From the NCBI GenBank assembly GCA_000474255.1, contig BATO01000035.1, forward strand, positions 1-56,076: a stretch of 56,076 bases of DNA, written 5' to 3'. The stretch comes from Aquipseudomonas alcaligenes MRY13-0052. Its GTDB lineage: Bacteria; Pseudomonadota; Gammaproteobacteria; Pseudomonadales; Pseudomonadaceae. Below are positions 16,169-26,057 of the stretch, piece by piece. Numbering within the stretch: position 1 is the stretch's first letter; each line of letters starts with the position of its first letter. The notes beneath the pieces are model-generated. The model did no database searches. It saw nothing but the letters and a program-made list of their open reading frames with translations, and was not told where the DNA came from. The position numbers and the translations under genes were made by a program.

Positions 16169-17095
16169 CTACGAACCGGCGCCGAAGAAGCGGCGGAACG
16201 CACGTACTTCGGCCTGTACCGCCGAGATATCCACAGCCTGGAAACGCAGCCTCTGGTGCGCCGCGCACTGGGCCAGGCGGTCGCAGTCCCGGGGGTGCAG
16301 CCAGCCGAGGATGGGGTAGCCGCCCATGGTCTGGTGGTCGGCCTGGAGGATGATCGGCTGGCCATCCGGCGGGACCTGCACGGTGCCGCGCACCACGCCC
16401 AGGGACCATTGCCGCTGCGGCGCACGGATCGCCTCGCCCTGCAGGCGCGCACCCATGCGATCCGATTGCGGGCTGAGCTGCCAGGGCCGCTCGAAGAAGG
16501 CCTGCAACTGGTCGTTGGCGAACTGCCCGGCATCGCCGCCGAGCATCACCCGCAGCGGCCGCTCGGCGCGGTAGTCCGGCTGCCAGGGCCAAGGCACGCT
16601 GGCGCCCCGCTCGAAACGCCCTTCCCCGCCCGGCAACAGGTCGCCGTCGGCCAGCTTCGCCCCTTGGCCGTTCAGCCCGCCAAGGCCTTCACGCACCTGG
16701 CAGGCGACGCTGCCCAGCACCGGCTCGACGCGAAAGCCACCGGTGATGGCGAGATAGGCCCGCTGGCCGTTGCGGGCGAAGCCCAGCTTGATGCGCTGCC
16801 CCGCGCGCAGCGGGAAGCGCGACCAGTTGGGCCGCGCCTCGCCATCCAGGGTGATGGGCAGGTCCGCGCCACAGAGCGCCACCCAGCCATCGCCCAGGCT
16901 TTCCAGCTCGACACCGCCCAGGGCGATCTCGACCAGGCTGGCGCCCGGCGCATTGCCCAGCAGGCGATTGGCCCAATAGGCGGCGTGGCGATCCATGGGC
17001 CCGCACGGGGAAACCCCCAGGTGCTGCCAGCCGCTGCGCCCGCCGTCCTGCAGCAGGCTCAGGGGCCCGGCCTTGATCACCCGCAGGCCGTTCAT
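16169..17095 (-). CDS. pxpC: 5-oxoprolinase subunit C (PxpC)
   Basis: The 308-residue protein belongs to the biotin-dependent carboxyltransferase-like/KipA family, seen in VIKAGPLSLLQDGGRSGWQH at the N-terminus and the G-S/CGPMDRHAAYWANRLLGN motif. With PxpA and PxpB it forms the ATP-dependent 5-oxoprolinase that opens pyroglutamate to glutamate in the cytoplasm. Its start overlaps the pxpB stop by four bases (ATGA), showing the operon pxpA-pxpB-pxpC. Removal of pyroglutamate fits a peptide-consuming organism, although nothing here ties its control to the dpp genes. Confidence 0.9.
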   Translation of the reverse strand: MNGLRVIKAGPLSLLQDGGRSGWQHLGVSPCGPMDRHAAYWANRLLGNAPGASLVEIALGGVELESLGDGWVALCGADLPITLDGEARPNWSRFPLRAGQRIKLGFARNGQRAYLAITGGFRVEPVLGSVACQVREGLGGLNGQGAKLADGDLLPGGEGRFERGASVPWPWQPDYRAERPLRVMLGGDAGQFANDQLQAFFERPWQLSPQSDRMGARLQGEAIRAPQRQWSLGVVRGTVQVPPDGQPIILQADHQTMGGYPILGWLHPRDCDRLAQCAAHQRLRFQAVDISAVQAEVRAFRRFFGAGS

Positions 17096-17769
17096 GGCTC
17101 GCCCCGTTCGCGGCGGTAGGTCCGTTCATCGATGGGCACGAAGCGCACACGGTCCCCCAACGCCAGCGGGCACGGCGGCTCACGCGTCGGGTCGAACAGC
17201 GCCGTCGGGCAGAGGCCCAGCAGGTGCCAGCCGCCCGGCGAGGCCTGTGGATAAATCGCCGTCTGCCGCTCGGCGATGGCCAGGCTGCCCGCCGGCACCC
17301 GCGTGCGCGGCGTGTCGCGCCGTGGCAGGGCGAGGCGTGTATCCAGCTCACCCAGGTAGGCGAACCCGGGCGCGAAGCCGATGGCGCCGACGCGGTATTC
17401 CACCCCGGCGTGCAGCTCGATCACCTGCCCGGTACTGAGCCCACAGGCATCGGCCACTGCTGCCAGGTCCTCGCCGCCGTACCAGACGGGCAGCTCGTGC
17501 AGGCGCCCGGCCTGCTCGCCCGTAGCCGCCCGCTGCCACTGCTCCAGCAACGGCGCCAGCTCGGCGGCCAGCCGGAGGTGATCGGTGTGCAACAGGTCGT
17601 AGTGCAGCAGGAGGGTGGTCCAGCCTGGCACCAGCTCGCGGAGCCGATGGCCGAAGTGCTGATGCAGAACAGCGGCGAGCTGGGCGATGCGTTGCAGCAG
17701 GCGGCTGTCCGGCTCATCCGCCAGCACCAGCAGCAACGCCTCGGCGCCGACCGGTTCGATACGGATCAC
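17092..17769 (-). CDS. pxpB: 5-oxoprolinase subunit B (PxpB)
   Basis: The 225-residue KipI-like protein has the family patterns RELVPGWTTLLLHYD, LPVWYGGEDLAAVA and GFAPGFAYLGELD, and ends with a typical GDRVRFVPI strand. It pairs with PxpC in the 5-oxoprolinase complex. It begins with GTG overlapping the pxpA stop by four bases (GTGA), so translation is coupled. Confidence 0.9.
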   Translation of the reverse strand: MIRIEPVGAEALLLVLADEPDSRLLQRIAQLAAVLHQHFGHRLRELVPGWTTLLLHYDLLHTDHLRLAAELAPLLEQWQRAATGEQAGRLHELPVWYGGEDLAAVADACGLSTGQVIELHAGVEYRVGAIGFAPGFAYLGELDTRLALPRRDTPRTRVPAGSLAIAERQTAIYPQASPGGWHLLGLCPTALFDPTREPPCPLALGDRVRFVPIDERTYRRERGEP

Positions 17770-18512
17770 GAGGCGTCCAGATAGGCTCGCAGCCGGCGCA
17801 GCACCGCCAGGGATTGCGGGTTGTCGCCGTGCACGCAGAGGCTGTCGGCCACCAGTTGCAGCGGCTTGCCGTCGATATCGGCGAAGGGCTCGCCCCGGGC
17901 GATGGCCACGGCCTGCCCGATGATGCGTTCCGGCTCGTGGTGCACCGCGCCTTCGAGCCGGCGCGGCGCCAACTGGCCGTCGGCCAGGTAGGCACGGTCG
18001 GCGAAGGCCTCGAACATCAGCGGCACGTCCGCCTCGTCCGCCAGGCGTATTTCACGGCGGTTGTCGGCCAGGGCCAGGACCATCAGCGGCAGGCCCTGGC
18101 GGTAGCTGGCACAGGCGTCCAGCACCGCTTCCAGCAGGGCATCGTTGCGCACCAGCTCGTTGTACAGCGCGCCATGGGGTTTGACGTAGGCCACCTGGTT
18201 ACCGGCGGCCCGGCAGAAGGCGTCCAGCGCACCGATCTGGTAGAGCACCAGGGCGCGGACCTCTTCCACCGACAGGGCCATCTGCCGCCGGCCGAAACCG
18301 ATCAGGTCCGGGTAGGCCGGGTGCGCGCCGATGCTCACGCCGTGCTGCACCGCCAGGTCGACGGTGCGTTGCATGGTCATGGGATCGGAGGCGTGGAAAC
18401 CGCAGGCCAGGTTGGCCTGGTCCACCAGCGGCATGGCGTGTTCGTCATCGCCCATGGTCCAGACGCCGAAGCTCTCGCCCATGTCGCAGTTCAGCAGGAT
18501 TCGATTTTTCAT
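17766..18512 (-). CDS. pxpA: 5-oxoprolinase subunit A (PxpA, LamB/YcsF family)
   Basis: The 248-residue protein has the LamB/YcsF opening LNCDMGESFGVWTMGDD, the conserved ANLACGFHASDP, GAHPAYPD and VKPHGALYN motifs, and LCVHGDNP near the end. It is the hydrolase-like subunit of 5-oxoprolinase and the first gene of the three-gene operon. The ATG is preceded only by a weak AGG. Upstream lies a 125-base spacer shared end-on with the PepSY gene. Confidence 0.92.
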   Translation of the reverse strand: MKNRILLNCDMGESFGVWTMGDDEHAMPLVDQANLACGFHASDPMTMQRTVDLAVQHGVSIGAHPAYPDLIGFGRRQMALSVEEVRALVLYQIGALDAFCRAAGNQVAYVKPHGALYNELVRNDALLEAVLDACASYRQGLPLMVLALADNRREIRLADEADVPLMFEAFADRAYLADGQLAPRRLEGAVHHEPERIIGQAVAIARGEPFADIDGKPLQLVADSLCVHGDNPQSLAVLRRLRAYLDAS

Positions 18513-18582
18513 CGCCTGATTATGGCGACAGCGGGCGGGCTGTGCGAGATGGGGTTATCCACAGGTGGATCAGCGACCGCAG

Positions 18583-18600
18583 CCCGGGCTTCAGCCCGGG
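18583..18600. repeat. REP-like 18-base palindrome
   Basis: CCCGGGCTTCAGCCCGGG, an almost perfect palindrome. The same sequence in the other orientation occurs at 26837-26854, and a variant at 26883-26900. It lies between the PepSY gene and pxpA. Confidence 0.6.
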
Positions 18601-18637
18601 AAGCCCACCCGGGTCTGAAGCAAAGCCCATGAACCGA

Positions 18638-21232
18638 TCAATACACGTCGCGGCGGTAGCGGCCTTCGGCGGCGAGGGCATCCAGGGCCTCGTCGCCCAG
18701 CAGTTCGCGGAGCACACGGTCGACGCCGTCGGCCATGCCCTGCAGGCTGCCGCAGATGTAGAACACCGCGCCCGCCTCGACCCAGGCACGGACTTCCGCC
18801 CCGGCTTCGCGCAGGCGGTCCTGCACGTAGACCTTGTGCGCCTGGTCGCGGGAGAAGGCCAGGTCCAGCCGCTCCAGCTCACCACTGGCCAGCCAGCCTT
18901 CGATCTCGTCACGGCAGTAGTAGTCGTGGGCCTGGTTGCGCTCGCCGAACAGCAGCCAGTTGCGGCCGTTGCCGGCAGCGACGTTGGCCTTGAGCAGCGC
19001 ACGCAGGCCGGCGATACCGGTGCCGTTGCCGATGAAGATGGCCGGGCGCTCGCCTTCCAGGCGGTGGAAGCGGGCATTGCGACGCAGGCGCAGCGGCAGG
19101 TTGGCGCCCACCGGCAGCGCGTGGGTGAGCCAGCCGGAGGCGATGCCCAGGGTGCCGTCGGCGTGCTGCTCCTGGCGCACGATCAGTTCCAGGGCGCCGT
19201 CGCTTTCCAGGGAAGCGATGGAGTACTGGCGCACCGAAAGCACGATCAGCGCATCCAGCAGCGCCTGCGGGTGCAGGCCCACCAGGTGCTCGAAAGAGTC
19301 CGGCAGCAGGCGTGCGCCCAGGGCCTGGCGCAGGGGTTGGGCGATGCCATCCACCGTCACCTGGGCCTCGCCGTCGAGGCCATGGCGGTCGAGCCAGCCC
19401 TGGATGCGCGGGTCGGACTGGCGCGGGAGGATTTCCACCAGGTCGCCGGCCTGCCAGCTGATCTGGCTGCCCGCCGGGGCGCCCAGGCGCAGCAGCCAGG
19501 TGGATTCGCCCTGGCTGCCGGGGTTGAGGTGTTCGCGGCCGGCCAGGGTCCAGGTTTCGAAAGGCTGCTCGGTCCATGCCGGCACCAGGCTGGAGCCGGA
19601 CAGGCTGGCCAGGTGTTGCTGCCAGCTCTGCAGTGCGCCGGCGTCGCCGTTGTCCACTTCCACCGTGTCGAACAGGGTGTTGGCGCCCTGGCCCTGGAGC
19701 CAGGCCTGCAGACGGTGGGCGAAGCCACAGAAGTGCTGGTACTGACGGTCACCCAGGGCGAGCACGGCGAAGCGCAGGTCGGCCAGTTGCGAGGCCTGGC
19801 CCAGCACCTTGCGCTCGAAGCCGCGGGCAGCGTCCGGGGCCTCGCCATCGCCGAAGGTGCTGACCACGAACAGGGCGTTGCGCGCTTCGGCCAGTTGCCC
19901 GGCATCCAGTTCGCCCAACTGCTGCACGCGCACCGGGTAGCCGGCGGCCTGGAGCTGGCCGGCGCTCTGCCAGGCGAGCTGCTCGGCGAAGCCGCTCTGG
20001 CTGGCGAAACCGATCAGCCAGGGCTCGCCGTCACCGCCGTGGCCGAGGCCGCCACGAGCGGCCTTGATCGCGCGCTTCTTGCGCCGGCGGTCGAGGTAGA
20101 GCAGCCAGCCGGTGATGAAGAACAGCGGCATGGCGAGGCTCGCCAGCATCATCAGGATGCGCCCGGTCAGGCCGAAGTACTCGCCCACGTGCAGGGCATA
20201 GATGCTGGTGAGCAGCTGCGCCTTGAAGCTCTTCTCGGCGTAGCGCTCGACGCGGGCGACCTTGCCGGTGGCCGGGTCGAGGGTGATCTGGTTGGTGGCA
20301 CGGGGATGGCTGGAATCCCCCAGGAGGTAGAACACCGTGGCCGGCTGCCCACCCACCGGGGGCAGGCGCAGGTTGTAGGCGGTCATGCCGGGGCCGGCGG
20401 CCTCGCGGATGCTGGCCCAGACGGCGTCATAGTCCACCACCAGCGGCGGGCCCGACGGCGCTTGCTGCATGCCCGGGCGGCCCCCTTCGCGGCGCTCGCC
20501 ACGCCCCTCACCACGTCCTTCGCCCCGACGTTCGCCAGGCTTGGCCTGCTGCTCGGAGGGGGCATCGGCCAGCAGGCGCTGCAGGCCGGCGCGGTACCAC
20601 TCGTAGGACCAGAACAGGCCGGTCAGCGCGGCCAGGAGGTAGAGCGCCAGGCACCAGGTGCCGGCCACCGCGTGCAGGTCCCAGTTGAAGCTGCGGCCCT
20701 TGCGCGCCCAATCCAGGGTCAGCCAGGCACGCCAGCTGCCGGCCTGGCGCGGCCAGCGCAGGTAGAGGCCGGAGAGGCAGAAGAAGATCAGTGCCAGGGT
20801 GCTGGCGGCGGTGATCTGCTTGCCGGTCTCGCCCATGGCGAGGAAGCGGTGCAGTTGCAGCATCAGGCCGAAGAACGGCTGGCCAGCCGGTTCGCCCAGC
20901 AATTCTCCGCTGTAGGGATCGAACCAGCGCATGGGGCCACGGCGCTCACCGGGGGGCGGCATGAAGAACACCCGCGCTGGCCCGCCGGACTGGGTTTCCA
21001 CCCAGAGCCCGGTAACCTGCTTGCCCTCGGCGGCTTCGATCTTGCGCACCAGTTCGGCGGGCGGCAGCACACCGCTTTCACTCACCTCGATACGCAGGGT
21101 GTCGGCGTTCAGCCAGTCGAGGATTTCGTCCTGGAAGCTGTAGGCGGCACCGGTGACGCCCATGAGGGACAACACCAGGCCGGCACTGATGCCGAGGAAC
21201 CAGTGCAGCTGGAAAAGGACTTTCTTGAACAC
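18638..21232 (-). CDS. PepSY-domain membrane flavoprotein reductase
   Basis: This 864-residue fusion has a PepSY-associated membrane part (residues 1-~395, helices near 10-32, 156-178, 203-226 and 365-388), a flavodoxin domain (~410-545, with [14 protein letters not shown] and [10 protein letters not shown]) and a ferredoxin-reductase-like FAD/NADP part (~580-864, with [20 protein letters not shown] and YICGS). It should pass electrons from NADPH through FAD and FMN to the membrane domain and on to a periplasmic or haem-linked acceptor. Relatives near siderophore receptor genes are thought to reduce ferric siderophores; that role is inference here. The GTG start has AGGGG five bases upstream. 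The residues around 255-275 are a low-complexity Arg/Gly/Glu stretch. A possible Fur box lies about 80 bases upstream. Confidence 0.85.
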   Translation of the reverse strand: MFKKVLFQLHWFLGISAGLVLSLMGVTGAAYSFQDEILDWLNADTLRIEVSESGVLPPAELVRKIEAAEGKQVTGLWVETQSGGPARVFFMPPPGERRGPMRWFDPYSGELLGEPAGQPFFGLMLQLHRFLAMGETGKQITAASTLALIFFCLSGLYLRWPRQAGSWRAWLTLDWARKGRSFNWDLHAVAGTWCLALYLLAALTGLFWSYEWYRAGLQRLLADAPSEQQAKPGERRGEGRGEGRGERREGGRPGMQQAPSGPPLVVDYDAVWASIREAAGPGMTAYNLRLPPVGGQPATVFYLLGDSSHPRATNQITLDPATGKVARVERYAEKSFKAQLLTSIYALHVGEYFGLTGRILMMLASLAMPLFFITGWLLYLDRRRKKRAIKAARGGLGHGGDGEPWLIGFASQSGFAEQLAWQSAGQLQAAGYPVRVQQLGELDAGQLAEARNALFVVSTFGDGEAPDAARGFERKVLGQASQLADLRFAVLALGDRQYQHFCGFAHRLQAWLQGQGANTLFDTVEVDNGDAGALQSWQQHLASLSGSSLVPAWTEQPFETWTLAGREHLNPGSQGESTWLLRLGAPAGSQISWQAGDLVEILPRQSDPRIQGWLDRHGLDGEAQVTVDGIAQPLRQALGARLLPDSFEHLVGLHPQALLDALIVLSVRQYSIASLESDGALELIVRQEQHADGTLGIASGWLTHALPVGANLPLRLRRNARFHRLEGERPAIFIGNGTGIAGLRALLKANVAAGNGRNWLLFGERNQAHDYYCRDEIEGWLASGELERLDLAFSRDQAHKVYVQDRLREAGAEVRAWVEAGAVFYICGSLQGMADGVDRVLRELLGDEALDALAAEGRYRRDVY

Positions 21233-21311
21233 GATGACCCCTTGTTGGAAGCAGGCAGCGCCCCGTCAGCCGGAGTGACGGGGGCCATGGATACTCAGAT
21301 GGGACGCGATT

Positions 21312-21330
21312 CTATTTGAGAATAAATTTC
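21312..21330 (-). promoter_or_regulatory. Possible Fur box upstream of the PepSY flavoprotein
   Basis: An AT-rich 19-base stretch in an otherwise GC-rich region. It matches 11 of 19 positions of the GATAATGATAATCATTATC consensus by eye and contains TTTGAGAATAA, a common half in Pseudomonas Fur sites. It lies 80-98 bases before the start codon. Confidence 0.4.
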
Positions 21331-21395
21331 ACCAACAGTGCGAGCTGCGCCTTTTACTTTCTATTTACTTTGTGGCCGCCGCCCGCCCCCCGTCC

Positions 21396-22514
21396 TCAGC
21401 GCCCTGCGCGGGGCAGCACGAGAAGCTCGCGGTGGATATCCGCCAGGGTGCGGCACCCCGTCAGCGCCATGGTCACTTCCAGTTCGGTGCGCAGCAGGTG
21501 CAGCACATGGGCGACACCCGCCGCCCCGGCGGCCGCCAGGCCATGGATGTAAGGCCGGCCGATCATCACCGCGCTGGCACCCAGCGCCAGCGCCTTGAAC
21601 ACGTCGGTGCCGCGCCGGATGCCGCCATCCAGCAGCACCGGCACCCGCCCCTGCACCGCCTGGACCACGTCCGGGAGCATGTCCAGCGTCGCCGGCATGC
21701 CGTCCAGGGTACGGCCGCCGTGGTTGGAGACGACAATGCCGGCCACGCCCTGCTCCACGGCCCGCGCCGCGTCCCGGGGGTTCATCACGCCCTTGAGCAG
21801 CACCGGCAGGCGCGTATGGGCCTGCAGCCAGGTGAGGTCGCTCCAGGTCACCGCGTGTTCCAGCAGCGGGCTGCCGAACAACGGGCTCTCACCGGGTTGG
21901 GCGATGGCAGGCGGCAATGCCCGCATGCCCTTGAGATTGACCGCCTCGATGCCCTCGGGGAGCACGAAGCCGGCGCGCTGCTCGCGGTTGCGCAGGCCGC
22001 TGACCGGCGCGTCCACCGTGACCACCAGCGCTCGGTAGCCGGCCGCCTCGGCACGGCGTACCAGGGCCAAAGTGAAGTCGCGGTCCGGCTGGATGTAGAG
22101 CTGGAACCACAGTGGCGTCTGCGCCGCCTCGGCGATCGATTCCAGGCTGATGCCGGCCTGGGTGCTGACCACCATGGCGGCCTTCATCGCGGACGCGCCG
22201 AGCACGCTGGCCAGCTCGCCATCCGGGTGCGCCAGCTGCTGGAAGGCCACCGGCGCCAGGAGGATCGGGTAGTCCAGCTCCAGCCCGCACAGCTGCTGGC
22301 GCGTGTGGCCGCCGCTCAGGTCCTCCAGCACCCGGTTGAGCAGGCGCACGCGCTGGAAGGCCGCGCGGTTCTCGCCCAGGGTGAGCTCGTCCGCTGCGCC
22401 GCCGGCCATATAGGCCCAGGCCTGGGGCGTCATGCGTTCGCGGGCGAAGGGTTCGTAGTCGGAAACGGCGGCGATGCTGGCGGGTATCTGTTGCAGCGGG
22501 GGCAGAAACGTCAT
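21396..22514 (-). CDS. FMN-dependent alpha-hydroxy-acid oxidase
   Basis: The 372-residue protein has the (S)-2-hydroxy-acid oxidase/lactate dehydrogenase fold: AWAYMAGGAADELTLGEN near residue 35, ILLAPVAFQQLAHPDGE, WFQLYIQPDR, the FMN/base Lys in LLKGVMNPRDA, the catalytic His and Arg in VVSNHGGRTLDG, and LLDGGIRRGTDVFKAL with the phosphate-binding GRPYIHGL. Such enzymes oxidise L-lactate, glycolate, mandelate or related acids. The exact substrate and electron acceptor cannot be decided; a soluble oxidase is likelier than a membrane dehydrogenase because there is no membrane-binding loop. It stands alone, downstream of the speC terminator region on the same strand. Confidence 0.85.
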   Translation of the reverse strand: MTFLPPLQQIPASIAAVSDYEPFARERMTPQAWAYMAGGAADELTLGENRAAFQRVRLLNRVLEDLSGGHTRQQLCGLELDYPILLAPVAFQQLAHPDGELASVLGASAMKAAMVVSTQAGISLESIAEAAQTPLWFQLYIQPDRDFTLALVRRAEAAGYRALVVTVDAPVSGLRNREQRAGFVLPEGIEAVNLKGMRALPPAIAQPGESPLFGSPLLEHAVTWSDLTWLQAHTRLPVLLKGVMNPRDAARAVEQGVAGIVVSNHGGRTLDGMPATLDMLPDVVQAVQGRVPVLLDGGIRRGTDVFKALALGASAVMIGRPYIHGLAAAGAAGVAHVLHLLRTELEVTMALTGCRTLADIHRELLVLPRAGR

Positions 22515-22605
22515 GGGTCACCTGGGGAAGCGCGGCTGCACATGGTAAGGGCGGGATGCAGCGAGGCAACCGCGACAAGACGCCGCCCCGGATTATCTCG
22601 CGGGC

Positions 22606-22633
22606 ATAAAAAAGCCTGCCGCGAGGCAGGCTT
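22606..22633 (-). terminator. Intrinsic terminator of speC
   Basis: Stem AAGCCTGCC/GGCAGGCTT with a GCGA loop. On the minus strand it is followed by a run of T (complement of the ATAAAAAA at 22606-22613). It lies just after the speC stop. Confidence 0.85.
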
Positions 22634-22649
22634 CTCGGTTGCGTGGCGC

Positions 22650-23813
22650 TTACAGGTAGAAGGCCTTCAGCGGCGGGAAGCCGTTGAATTCCACCGCGCT
22701 GTAGCTGGTGGTGTACGCACCGGTGGAGAGCCAGTAGAGGCGGTCGCCGCTGGCCAGGTTCAGGGGCAGGCCGTACTTGTAGTTCTCGTACATGATGTCG
22801 GCGCTGTCGCAGGTCGGGCCGGCGATGACCACTTCTTCCATCTCGCCTTTCTTCTCGGTCCAGATGGGGAACTTGATGGACTCGTCCATGGTTTCGATCA
22901 GGCCGGAGAACTTGCCCACGTCGGTATAGACCCAACGCTCCACCGCAGTGCGGGACTTGCGCGCCACCAGCACCACTTCGCTGACCAGGATGCCGGCGTT
23001 GGCGATCAGCGAGCGGCCCGGCTCGAGGATGATTTCCGGCAGCTCGTCGCCGAAGTCTTCCTTGAGGAAGCGGGTGATTTCCTCGGCGTAGGTTTCCAGG
23101 GCGTTGGTGCGCTGGATGTAGTTGGCCGGGAAGCCGCCGCCCATGTTGATCATCTTCAGGGTGATGCCGTCTTCTTCCTTGAGGCGCTCGAAGATCACCT
23201 TGACCTTGGCGATGGCGGCGTCCCAGACGTCGATGTCGCGCTGCTGGCTGCCCACGTGGAAGGACAGGCCGTAGGGCTCCAGGCCCAGCTGCTTGGCGAG
23301 GATCAGCAGGTCCAGCGCCATGTCGGGGTTGCAACCGAATTTGCGCGACAGCGGCCAGTCGGCGGAGGTGGAACCCTCGGTGAGGATGCGCACGTAGATC
23401 TTCGAGCCTGGGGCAGCCTTGGCGATGTTGCGCAGGTCGGCTTCGGAGTCGGTGGCGAACAGGCGCACGCCCTTCTCGTAGAAGTAGCGGATGTCCCGGG
23501 CTTTCTTGATGGTGTTGCCGTAGCTGATGCGCTCCGGGCCAACGCCGGTCTTCATCACCTTGTCCAGCTCGTAGATGGAGGCGATGTCGAAGTTGGAGCC
23601 CTTGTCACGCAGCAGTTCGGTGATTTCGGTCGCCGGGTTGGCCTTCACCGCGTAGTAGATCTTGGCGAAGGGGAAGCAGCCGACCAGTTGGTCGTAGGCA
23701 TCGGCGATGGTCTGCTTGTCGATCACCACGAAAGGGGTCTCGTGTTGATCAGCGAACGCTTTCATGCGCTGGAAAGTGGCGGGTGCGAAATAGTCTTCGA
23801 CCTTGATCGACAT
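22650..23813 (-). CDS. speC: Ornithine decarboxylase
   Basis: This 387-residue PLP enzyme of the alanine-racemase fold (group IV decarboxylases) converts ornithine to putrescine, the first step of polyamine synthesis. K57 in YYAVKANP binds PLP; the HVGSQ, GGGFP and EPGRS motifs hold the cofactor phosphate; C335 in GPTCDSADI comes from the partner subunit at the active site. The length is that of the short eukaryote-like form found in Pseudomonas. The ATG at 23813 has GGAG seven bases before it; an in-frame GTG upstream lacks such a site. It lies before a chemoreceptor and ampE in P. aeruginosa; here prfC and a tatD gene come between. Confidence 0.93.
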   Translation of the reverse strand: MSIKVEDYFAPATFQRMKAFADQHETPFVVIDKQTIADAYDQLVGCFPFAKIYYAVKANPATEITELLRDKGSNFDIASIYELDKVMKTGVGPERISYGNTIKKARDIRYFYEKGVRLFATDSEADLRNIAKAAPGSKIYVRILTEGSTSADWPLSRKFGCNPDMALDLLILAKQLGLEPYGLSFHVGSQQRDIDVWDAAIAKVKVIFERLKEEDGITLKMINMGGGFPANYIQRTNALETYAEEITRFLKEDFGDELPEIILEPGRSLIANAGILVSEVVLVARKSRTAVERWVYTDVGKFSGLIETMDESIKFPIWTEKKGEMEEVVIAGPTCDSADIMYENYKYGLPLNLASGDRLYWLSTGAYTTSYSAVEFNGFPPLKAFYL

Positions 23814-24376
23814 ACTGGGGCTCCATTGGGCAAAAAACACAAAAGTTGCAAGGGATGGGCTTGGTGCGAAAAGCCTGAACGTCTAATCCGTTTCCCCACT
23901 TTGGTTCGCCTACTTCCCAAGGCATGTCGCCGAGGATTTGCAGCCTTGCGGCCGCCAACCTCTCGTCGTCAGTACTTGAGCCGGATGGATCGTTTCCAGC
24001 ATGGACGTTCGGGCGCGAACTTTAGGACCATGGGGGGCGCAGATCAATCAAAAAATGCCGCTTTTTCACATCCCTTTGTCGCGTTACCTGTTGACTGTTC
24101 TGTATTCAAAACAAAACGTTATGGAATGCTGCACAAAACCGCTGGCGACGGCCCTTGCAGCGCATCGGTACGCGCCCGGACCTGGCGATCATGGCCCTCT
24201 TTTCTGACAGACCGATGATCCCCTCGAGGGTTCATCCCCATCGCCCGACTGGGTGCCGGCAACACCATCACCGCCGCCTGCGACATGCGGACTGATCCCC
24301 CGGTCGTTTCCCGCTATAATTCTGCGCTTTTCGGGCCGCACATGGCCCGCAACCGTTTCCAGCCAGGCACATATCC
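23814..24376. other. Intergenic region between speC and prfC
   Basis: About 560 bases between two divergent genes. The only clear signal is TATAAT at 24315-24320, a -10 box for prfC some 57 bases before its ATG, with a weak CTGATC at -35. The middle (23990-24130) is notably AT-rich for this genome and may hold the speC promoter. A short open frame at 24001-24207 has no ribosome-binding site and no family likeness, and is not called a gene. No RNA gene was recognised. Confidence 0.5.
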
Positions 24377-25960
24377 ATGACCATCCAGGCCGCCGAAGTC
24401 GCCAAACGCCGCACCTTCGCCATCATTTCCCACCCTGACGCCGGTAAGACCACCATCACCGAGAAGCTGCTGCTGATGGGCAAGGCGATCGAGGTCGCCG
24501 GTACGGTGAAGTCGCGCAAGTCCGACCGCCACGCCACCTCCGACTGGATGGAAATGGAGAAGCAGCGCGGCATCTCCATCACCACCTCGGTGATGCAGTT
24601 CCCCTACCGCGAGCACATCATCAACCTGCTCGACACCCCCGGCCACGAAGACTTCTCCGAAGACACCTACCGCACCCTGACTGCGGTGGACTCGGCGCTG
24701 ATGGTCCTCGACGGCGGTAAAGGCGTAGAGCCGCGCACCATTGCGCTGATGGACGTGTGCCGCCTGCGCGATACGCCCATCGTCAGCTTCATCAACAAGC
24801 TCGACCGCGATATCCGCGACCCCATCGAGTTGCTCGACGAGATCGAGGCGGTGCTGAAGATCAAGGCCGCGCCCATCACCTGGCCCATCGGCTGCTACAA
24901 GGACTTCAAGGGCGTGTATCACCTAGCCGACGACTACATCATCGTCTACACCCCGGGCCACGGCCACGAGCGCACCGCGGTGAAGATCATCGAGAAGCTG
25001 GACTCCGACGAGGCCCGTGCCCACCTGGGCGACGAGTACGACCGTTTCGTCGATCAGCTGGAGCTGGTCCAGGGTGCCTGCCATCCCTTCGACCAGGACG
25101 AGTTCATCAGCGGCCAGCTGACCCCGGTGTTCTTCGGCACCGCGCTGGGCAACTTCGGTGTCGATCACGTGCTCGACGCCGTGGTCGACTGGGCGCCCAA
25201 GCCACTGCCGCGCGCAGCCAACGAGCGCAGCGTGGAGCCGCAGGAAGAGAAGTTCAGCGGCTTCGTGTTCAAGATCCAGGCAAACATGGACCCCAAGCAC
25301 CGCGACCGTATCGCCTTCATGCGCATCTGCTCGGGCAAGTACAGCCAAGGCATGAAGATGCGCCATGTACGCCTGGGCAAGGACGTGCGCGTCGGCGACG
25401 CGCTGACCTTCTTCTCCAGCGAGCGCGAGCAGCTCGAGGAAGCCTTCGCCGGCGACATCATCGGCCTGCATAACCACGGCACCATCCAGATCGGCGACAC
25501 CTTCACCGAAGGCGAGGCCCTGGGCTTCACCGGCATCCCCCACTTCGCACCCGAGCTGTTCCGCCGCGTGCGCCTGAAGGACCCGCTGAAATCCAAGCAG
25601 CTGCGCCAGGGCCTGCAGGAACTGGCCGAGGAAGGCGCCACCCAGGTGTTCTTCCCCGAGCGCAACAACGACATCATCCTCGGCGCGGTCGGCGTGCTGC
25701 AGTTCGACGTCGTCGCCAGCCGCCTGAAGGAGGAATACAAGGTCGAGTGCGCCTATGAGCAGATCAACGTCTGGTCGGCACGCTGGATCGAATGCAAGGA
25801 CGAGAAGAAGCTCAAGGAGTTCAAGGACAAGGCCTTCGAGAACCTCTCCGTGGACGGCGGTGGCCACCTCACCTACCTGGCCCCGACCCGCGTCAACCTG
25901 GCGCTGATGGAAGAGCGCTGGCCGGACATCAAGTTCCGCGCCACCCGCGAACACCACTGA
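24377..25960 (+). CDS. prfC: Peptide chain release factor 3
   Basis: The 527-residue GTPase recycles RF1 and RF2 from the ribosome after termination. The G-domain motifs are clear: G1 SHPDAGKTT, switch region with [17 protein letters not shown]3 [15 protein letters not shown]4 NKLDRDIRD. Domains II and III follow with [20 protein letters not shown] and [21 protein letters not shown]. Length equals that of other RF3 proteins. The ribosome-binding site is weak (AGG nine bases upstream). It is alone on its strand here; a hairpin follows 28 bases after the stop. Confidence 0.96.
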   Translation: MTIQAAEVAKRRTFAIISHPDAGKTTITEKLLLMGKAIEVAGTVKSRKSDRHATSDWMEMEKQRGISITTSVMQFPYREHIINLLDTPGHEDFSEDTYRTLTAVDSALMVLDGGKGVEPRTIALMDVCRLRDTPIVSFINKLDRDIRDPIELLDEIEAVLKIKAAPITWPIGCYKDFKGVYHLADDYIIVYTPGHGHERTAVKIIEKLDSDEARAHLGDEYDRFVDQLELVQGACHPFDQDEFISGQLTPVFFGTALGNFGVDHVLDAVVDWAPKPLPRAANERSVEPQEEKFSGFVFKIQANMDPKHRDRIAFMRICSGKYSQGMKMRHVRLGKDVRVGDALTFFSSEREQLEEAFAGDIIGLHNHGTIQIGDTFTEGEALGFTGIPHFAPELFRRVRLKDPLKSKQLRQGLQELAEEGATQVFFPERNNDIILGAVGVLQFDVVASRLKEEYKVECAYEQINVWSARWIECKDEKKLKEFKDKAFENLSVDGGGHLTYLAPTRVNLALMEERWPDIKFRATREHH

Positions 25961-25988
25961 TCGCGCTTTATCGATCGGATGCACGACA

Positions 25989-26014
25989 GGGGCGCCGCTT
26001 CCCGGCGGCGCCCC
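25989..26014 (+). terminator. Terminator-like hairpin after prfC
   Basis: GGGGCGCCG and CGGCGCCCC around an 8-base loop. No T-run follows, so termination is probable but not certain. Confidence 0.5.
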
Positions 26015-26057
26015 TGGGCTAGGCTGACACCCATCCCCTGATGCGACCGCCGCCCCG

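Noticed and set aside
18542-21319. A 925-codon plus-strand frame opposite the PepSY flavoprotein
   Set aside because: Composition-driven antisense frame. The minus strand has clear flavodoxin and NADPH-binding motifs.
24001-24207. Short plus-strand frame between speC and prfC
   Set aside because: No Shine-Dalgarno, mixed codon use and no recognisable family.
21372-24218. A 948-codon plus-strand frame opposite the hydroxy-acid oxidase and speC
   Set aside because: It spans two real genes and a terminator, with no protein family features.
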